64,000 nucleotides of DNA from Apophysomyces variabilis (lineage: Eukaryota; Mucoromycota; Mucoromycetes; Mucorales; Mucoraceae): contig MZZL01000408.1 of assembly GCA_002749535.1 (NCBI GenBank), forward strand, positions 2,248,631-2,312,630, read 5' to 3'. Below are positions 59,607 through 64,000 of this stretch, in pieces. The notes beneath the pieces are model-generated. The model worked only from the letters and a program-made list of their open reading frames with translations, did not search any database and was not told the origin of the DNA. Positions within the stretch are counted from its first letter, which is position 1. Every line of letters begins with the position of its first letter. The position numbers and the translations under genes are program-made.

Positions 59607-62600
59607 GTACGAAAATGACGAAGAAAAGGAAGAGAATAAAGAAAGAACGCACGCACAATACTCCAATTTTAGGAGGAACCTGCCTTTGTGAGACTGTTCA
59701 TTGATCTTCCTATTCACTGTCATCAATTGTTGTTGGAGCTCCGCCTGCCTTTTCTTTGGAAAAACAAACGCTATTCCTTTTTGGCCTTCTCTGCAAAAGG
59801 CCCACAAGCCTTCTTTCAATTATTAGGGTATCGTTCTTTCTAATTATGTTCAACCGTACATCTAGTTTGTGCGTATAGCGCTCTTGTCTTATTCGTAGTT
59901 ATTCTGAAGTTCATTACCGATAATTGAACTACAGTAACACAAAATGCAAAAATAGATCACTATGGTTTCGTGTAACTACACCTGTACAACGATGGCAAAA
60001 GCTGATGATCACTCATCAGCTTAACAAGCACTGAATACAAATCAGTCAATTCACCATGCAGTTCCGAAATGAAGACATATAACAAAACGGAAAACAAACA
60101 TATTAATTCATATTGATACCAGACTCCTTAACATACTAAATAGAGTGTATGCTACCTATCAAATGGAGTCTCTAGATATACTTTTAACTGAAAATCACCG
60201 GGAGAGGTGCCAACACAGAACCATTGTCTATGTAAGAAGCGCTAATATTTTATCTGAGCACAGAAACTTGGGAAAGCTTTACGACAACAGAAAAGAGGCT
60301 GCCACTTACGGCAAGAGTAATATTCTAAGCGTCATTCGGTGTTACGATTGTTCAGACGATGCCCCATTTTCACATTTAACCATGCTGAATTTGTACAAGT
60401 TGCATTTCTACAAACTGTTACTCATAGATCGCCGTCTTATTTTTCAATGACGAACTTATTGAATGGAAGCTTTTACTCAAGATTCTGGAAAGTATGAAAC
60501 TCACTTGTAATTCTTCACGCATACGACCGCGCTATGGATGTCCCGTAAAATCCTCGATCTTGTTCCAGTTCCATAGTTGCCTACAAGTATGTGAGCTGCT
60601 TCTGTTTTTGTTGCTTTATTCACCTGGATAGGGCGTTCACGAAAAGTTGGCTAACGTAAGCTATCGTTACTGTTAATTTCCGTAAGTTAAGGACAGCTGT
60701 TTTTCTTCAAACGTTTTCGCTTCTTTAAAGAGATTTTTTTTTATTTATTGAAACCTAAGCAGACAATTCGCTTCGATTCATGTCAAGGAGATTGATCATT
60801 TCTATCCATATCCTGTTTCGTCTTCCCTTTTTCCGTTTCATTTATTCATCGCTTTATAACATATGCTCTGTACTAGTTCATTGTTGGTTGCTCAGTCGAG
60901 CCATGCTGATACTGCTGATGCTAGTCTTGACCATATTTGTACCACCAAGCCAATTTTTGATACGTTACATTCGAAACTTGCAATAATACTAGAGATGTTT
61001 TTTTGAGGATCGTTATCACGTCCCATCCACAGTTTACAACTTTTATGGCCAAAGGATATGTTATGACGCTTCAACTGATGTAGTTGGGCATATTTGTGCA
61101 TATATTATAACAAATTCCAAGCTGAACTGAGCAAATACTTTTCGATGTTTACTTTTACTTTTAGTGACTATTTATCTCTTTGTCAGTTACAGGCATGTTT
61201 TGGCTACTTACACCGTCTCGACTAATCAATGGAGCTAAGATTACCAATCAATACGTTTCTATATGATGTACCGAAACTGTTGTAGAAAACGGAGAACCCA
61301 TTGCTTGTAACAAAAAATGATATATAGTGAGTTAAAGCACGTGCTTCTGCGCTAAAGCCCTGTAAGCAACTAAGCTTGTCTTGCTTTAAATAAAAGGTAC
61401 TGAAAAGCAGTATCCTTCCATCAGTGAAAATGCATATCAGGGTTTAAGAGTGTTATTACTTGGAAAGTTATGGGAGAAATAACGACGTTGAGGATGTCGT
61501 AAATGTAATATACTTGGATTCCTTTCACTCTCAGTCTTTTAGTGGCAAGGACGCGAATACCCCTGGTAGAGATGCTAAAACTACTTTGACAAAGCCCGCA
61601 TTCAGGTGGTTAGGAAAGCGTTATGGCATGTCCGTGCTCTTAGCATCAGACACTAACCAATCACTTCGCATAATCCGATGCAATATCTTCGGGTCTTAAT
61701 ATGCGCAGTTAATCAATAAGATAGTCCATGTTATTTTAGAATGCACGATAACGATCCATAACATGATGGATTACGCTATACGTTGGGCAAATTTAAGTAA
61801 GACTTTTCTATAACAGAAAGTATTTTGCGCAACTGACAGTATATAATAGGATTTTTGCAGCATTGTTATTAATCAGGCTAATCCAACAGGACGTTTTCGA
61901 TCCTTTAGAACTCGTATTGTCAAACTACCATTTGGAACACACGTTTTTCATGATACATTGCTGAATGCAAGTTGTAGTTATGCTCGCTATTCAAAGTCTC
62001 TTAGTTATGCACAATGGTCCGTTTAGCCTCTGATTTTGTGTAAGAGATACGCTGCTCATGGCAAGAGCATATAGTTCTAAGCTTTCAAGTGAGCAAAAAC
62101 CTGATTTTGTGACTGGAAGGGTTAAAGTATTGCCATTGCCGTATTGAAGGGCGTCGATATTGTCTCGATGGTTACACGTTGTTTAGCAAATTCGGAAAAC
62201 GTCCAGTTCATATAAGCTATGAAGTTACTATATGAAAACGGTTTGTTTGACCCGTTTATGTCTGGTGTAACAAGCCAGAACAGATCGACGGCAAGGAAGG
62301 TGCGGACAACCGGCGACAGTGGTCATTTGTCGGTCAAACAGTTTTTGCAGAAACCTAACAGTTTAGCACTGACCTTGTATGTGACTTTTAAACCCGATTA
62401 CAATGCGATATCCGTCGGTTGAACAGCCGGAAAGTTTTCATCAACAACAAGCAACTCTTATAGGTTCCACAGGGCCGATGACATGTTTTGGTTGCAGGAA
62501 ACAGTCTGATAGATTCTTATGAAAGTAGATCCCACCAATTTTCGTTAGTACCTTAGTCTTAAGTGACTGATTTCCTGATCTGTGAGATTTGCTGGTAACA

Positions 62601-63107
62601 CAAACGAGTACCGAAGCTAGGATGGTGGCAAAGCTAGGCCCGGGGCTCTCAAAAACACTGCTATGAGAGGCTATGTAATGTGACCGGTGAACTGCAAACA
62701 ACAGTAATCAAGCATGCTTTATAAATGCATGCTATAGAAAGGGTCAAGCTCCAACTAGAGCAGTAGTGTGAGGTTATTCTGAGATCTTGACAAATCATAA
62801 TGGATACTACAGTGCATGCACTGATCAATCTATCTAGCAAAGCCCTTAATTTTGTCCAGGGTATCCGTCCAGCATACTAAGAATAGCCCGATGCTGTTTA
62901 TGGATAATTGCATAAACGGAAAAACCTCTGCGGTTGAATTCGCGGCAGATTATGCTAAGTGACACGGGACTCATGAAAGGTGGGGTCAGGATGAAATTCA
63001 TTGCCGGCCTTAAATATCGCAGTGGATGTCCTTGTGACGGCGTACATCGGAGGTGGAGAATCTCAACTCTAAATCCGGGTAATAGCTCGGCCTTTTCATT
63101 TCTTTGT
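59607..63107. other. Long intergenic stretch without recognisable gene
   Basis: About 3.5 kb with only short scattered frames and no domain recognised on either strand. It should include the phosphatase promoter at the left and that of P450 gene 4 at the right. Confidence 0.5.
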
Positions 63108-63115
63108 TATAAAAA
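63108..63115 (+). promoter_or_regulatory. TATA box of P450 gene 4
   Basis: TATAAAAA 72 bases upstream of the ATG at 63180, the same element and nearly the same spacing as for P450 gene 1. Confidence 0.55.
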
Positions 63116-63179
63116 GTTCGTTTCAGTCTTCTGCGTATAAACACACCCCTCTCCTTATTTTTGCTCTAGTCAGCACACC

Positions 63180-64000
63180 ATGTTAGACATAGCACAAGCA
63201 AACAGTGTTCTCTTACAGAAAGCCTCAGAAATTGGAAACCTCCTTACGCGCTACTTGGCAGGTCGTAGGCGAGTTTCTATCAGTGCTGCCGTGGCACTCA
63301 CTACCCTGTACTTGATCTATGACAAGCTCAACAACCCACCAAGAAAGCTTCGTCATATACCATACATAACCTACTATTACATTATAAAATCTGCCATTAA
63401 AGGAAGATCTTCGGCGGATATCACTCACGATCTCAGCTTGCCGCTGATCCAATCGAAGGCCCAGAACGGCATTTATCTGGTATGGATGATGGAGCCATCA
63501 TCTTGCTTTTGTCATGGACTAACAACGTCCTTTCAATAGCGCACAGATCGAATCGGATGGACCTTGCATGTTGCCAATCCAGAAATCGCAAAGAAAGTCC
63601 TGATGAAATTAGGCAAGTCTAACGCTTACGAAGCTTAACCCTCCTAACTTGGTACGAAAACAGACTTATTCCCCAAAGCGGATATCAGGATTGGTCGTGA
63701 AGGAACTGTCAACGCAAAGTTTGTTGCTGGACCCAACATTTTACTGACCAACGGTCACGAGTGGAAAAAACATCGAAAGGTAAAGTAGGCTAGTGCGGCA
63801 CAACCCAAAAGTTTAATTTTTGGCTTGGTCAGATTGCTAATCCCGCGTTTCATCGAGCAATGCCTGTGAAGGTCTTTGGAGGTCTGACACAGCAGCTGTT
63901 CAAGACTTTGGAGAAGGAGGGTACCAGCAGCGTCGATATCTGTAACTTGATGGAACGTTTCACACTGGACGCAATTGGCCAGGCGGGCTTCGGTAAACAT
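63180..64000 (+). CDS. Cytochrome P450 monooxygenase 4 (5' part, truncated by window end)
   Basis: Exons visible: 63180-63479, 63540-63612, 63664-63779 and 63833 to about 63994, with a donor (TTCG/GTAAAC) just before the edge. Hydrophobic anchor (VSISAAVALTTLYLIYDK), PPRKLRHIPYI, then GWTLHVANPEIAKKVL and FHRAMPVKVFGGL. Exons 2 and 3 are 73 and 116 nt, identical in length to P450 genes 2 and 3. Intron 2 (63613-63663) begins GCAAGT, a GC donor, where both paralogues use GT. The I-helix and haem exons lie outside the window, so activity cannot be judged. Same subfamily as the two minus-strand P450s. Confidence 0.9.

Noticed and set aside
60145..62701. Several 60-100 aa frames between the phosphatase and P450 gene 4
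   Set aside because: No recognisable domains, no paralogues in the window and no linked splice signals.

Overview
This window is eukaryotic and almost certainly fungal. Genes are interrupted by many short introns (mostly 45-75 nt, GT..AG, several with CTAAC-like branch sites), and intergenic DNA is AT-rich. Four cytochrome P450 genes, an alternative oxidase, a class II eIF4E (4EHP type), Sel1-repeat and FAR1-type zinc-finger proteins together suggest an early-diverging lineage, most likely Mucoromycota. That placement is inference from gene content and style; no marker was searched.

Layout. 1-3668: no recognised gene; a 981-bp block occurs twice, identically as far as I compared it, on the two sides of a single N at 2687, which looks like an unmerged contig overlap. 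5386-10823 and 14390-19542: two large tandem paralogues on + (14 and 13 exons, 1534 and 1447 aa by my reconstruction). Each has an N-terminal module, three repeats of a three-exon cassette resembling MACPF/DUF7431-like repeats of Mucoromycota, a FAR1-type zinc finger, a MIR/beta-trefoil-like segment and a Sel1-repeat tail. 19998-22938: eIF5A (-) and a P450 (+), divergent. 23143-26283: RhoGEF-BAR-SH3 scaffold (-). 27423-29141: MFS monocarboxylate-porter-like transporter (-). 30687-31712: alternative oxidase (-). 34369-34992: stand-alone FAR1-type zinc-finger protein (+). 36825-37601: Ser/Pro-rich coiled-coil protein (+). 39270-41800: decayed zinc-knuckle element-like gene (-). 43882-44790: eIF4E2/4EHP (+). 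46141-46635: small orphan two-exon gene (+). 46913-48192: a pair of ~406-bp direct repeats with TG..CA ends. 49117-49198: tRNA-Leu(CAG). 50677-52664 and 53940-55931: two related P450s (-). 57309-59606: rhodanese/dual-specificity phosphatase (-). 63180-end: a third P450 of the same subfamily (+), cut by the window edge.

No shared pathway links all these genes. The P450s form a dispersed subfamily cluster; AOX and the P450s are redox enzymes; eIF5A and eIF4E2 act in translation; RhoGEF-BAR-SH3 and the phosphatase act in signalling. The most novel item is the pair of tandem multidomain genes, whose three cassettes share intron phases 0-1-1 and therefore appear to have arisen by duplication of a frame-neutral exon block. 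Exon boundaries were read by eye from splice signals, reading-frame continuity and paralogue comparison; all gene models for which I summed exon lengths give multiples of three.
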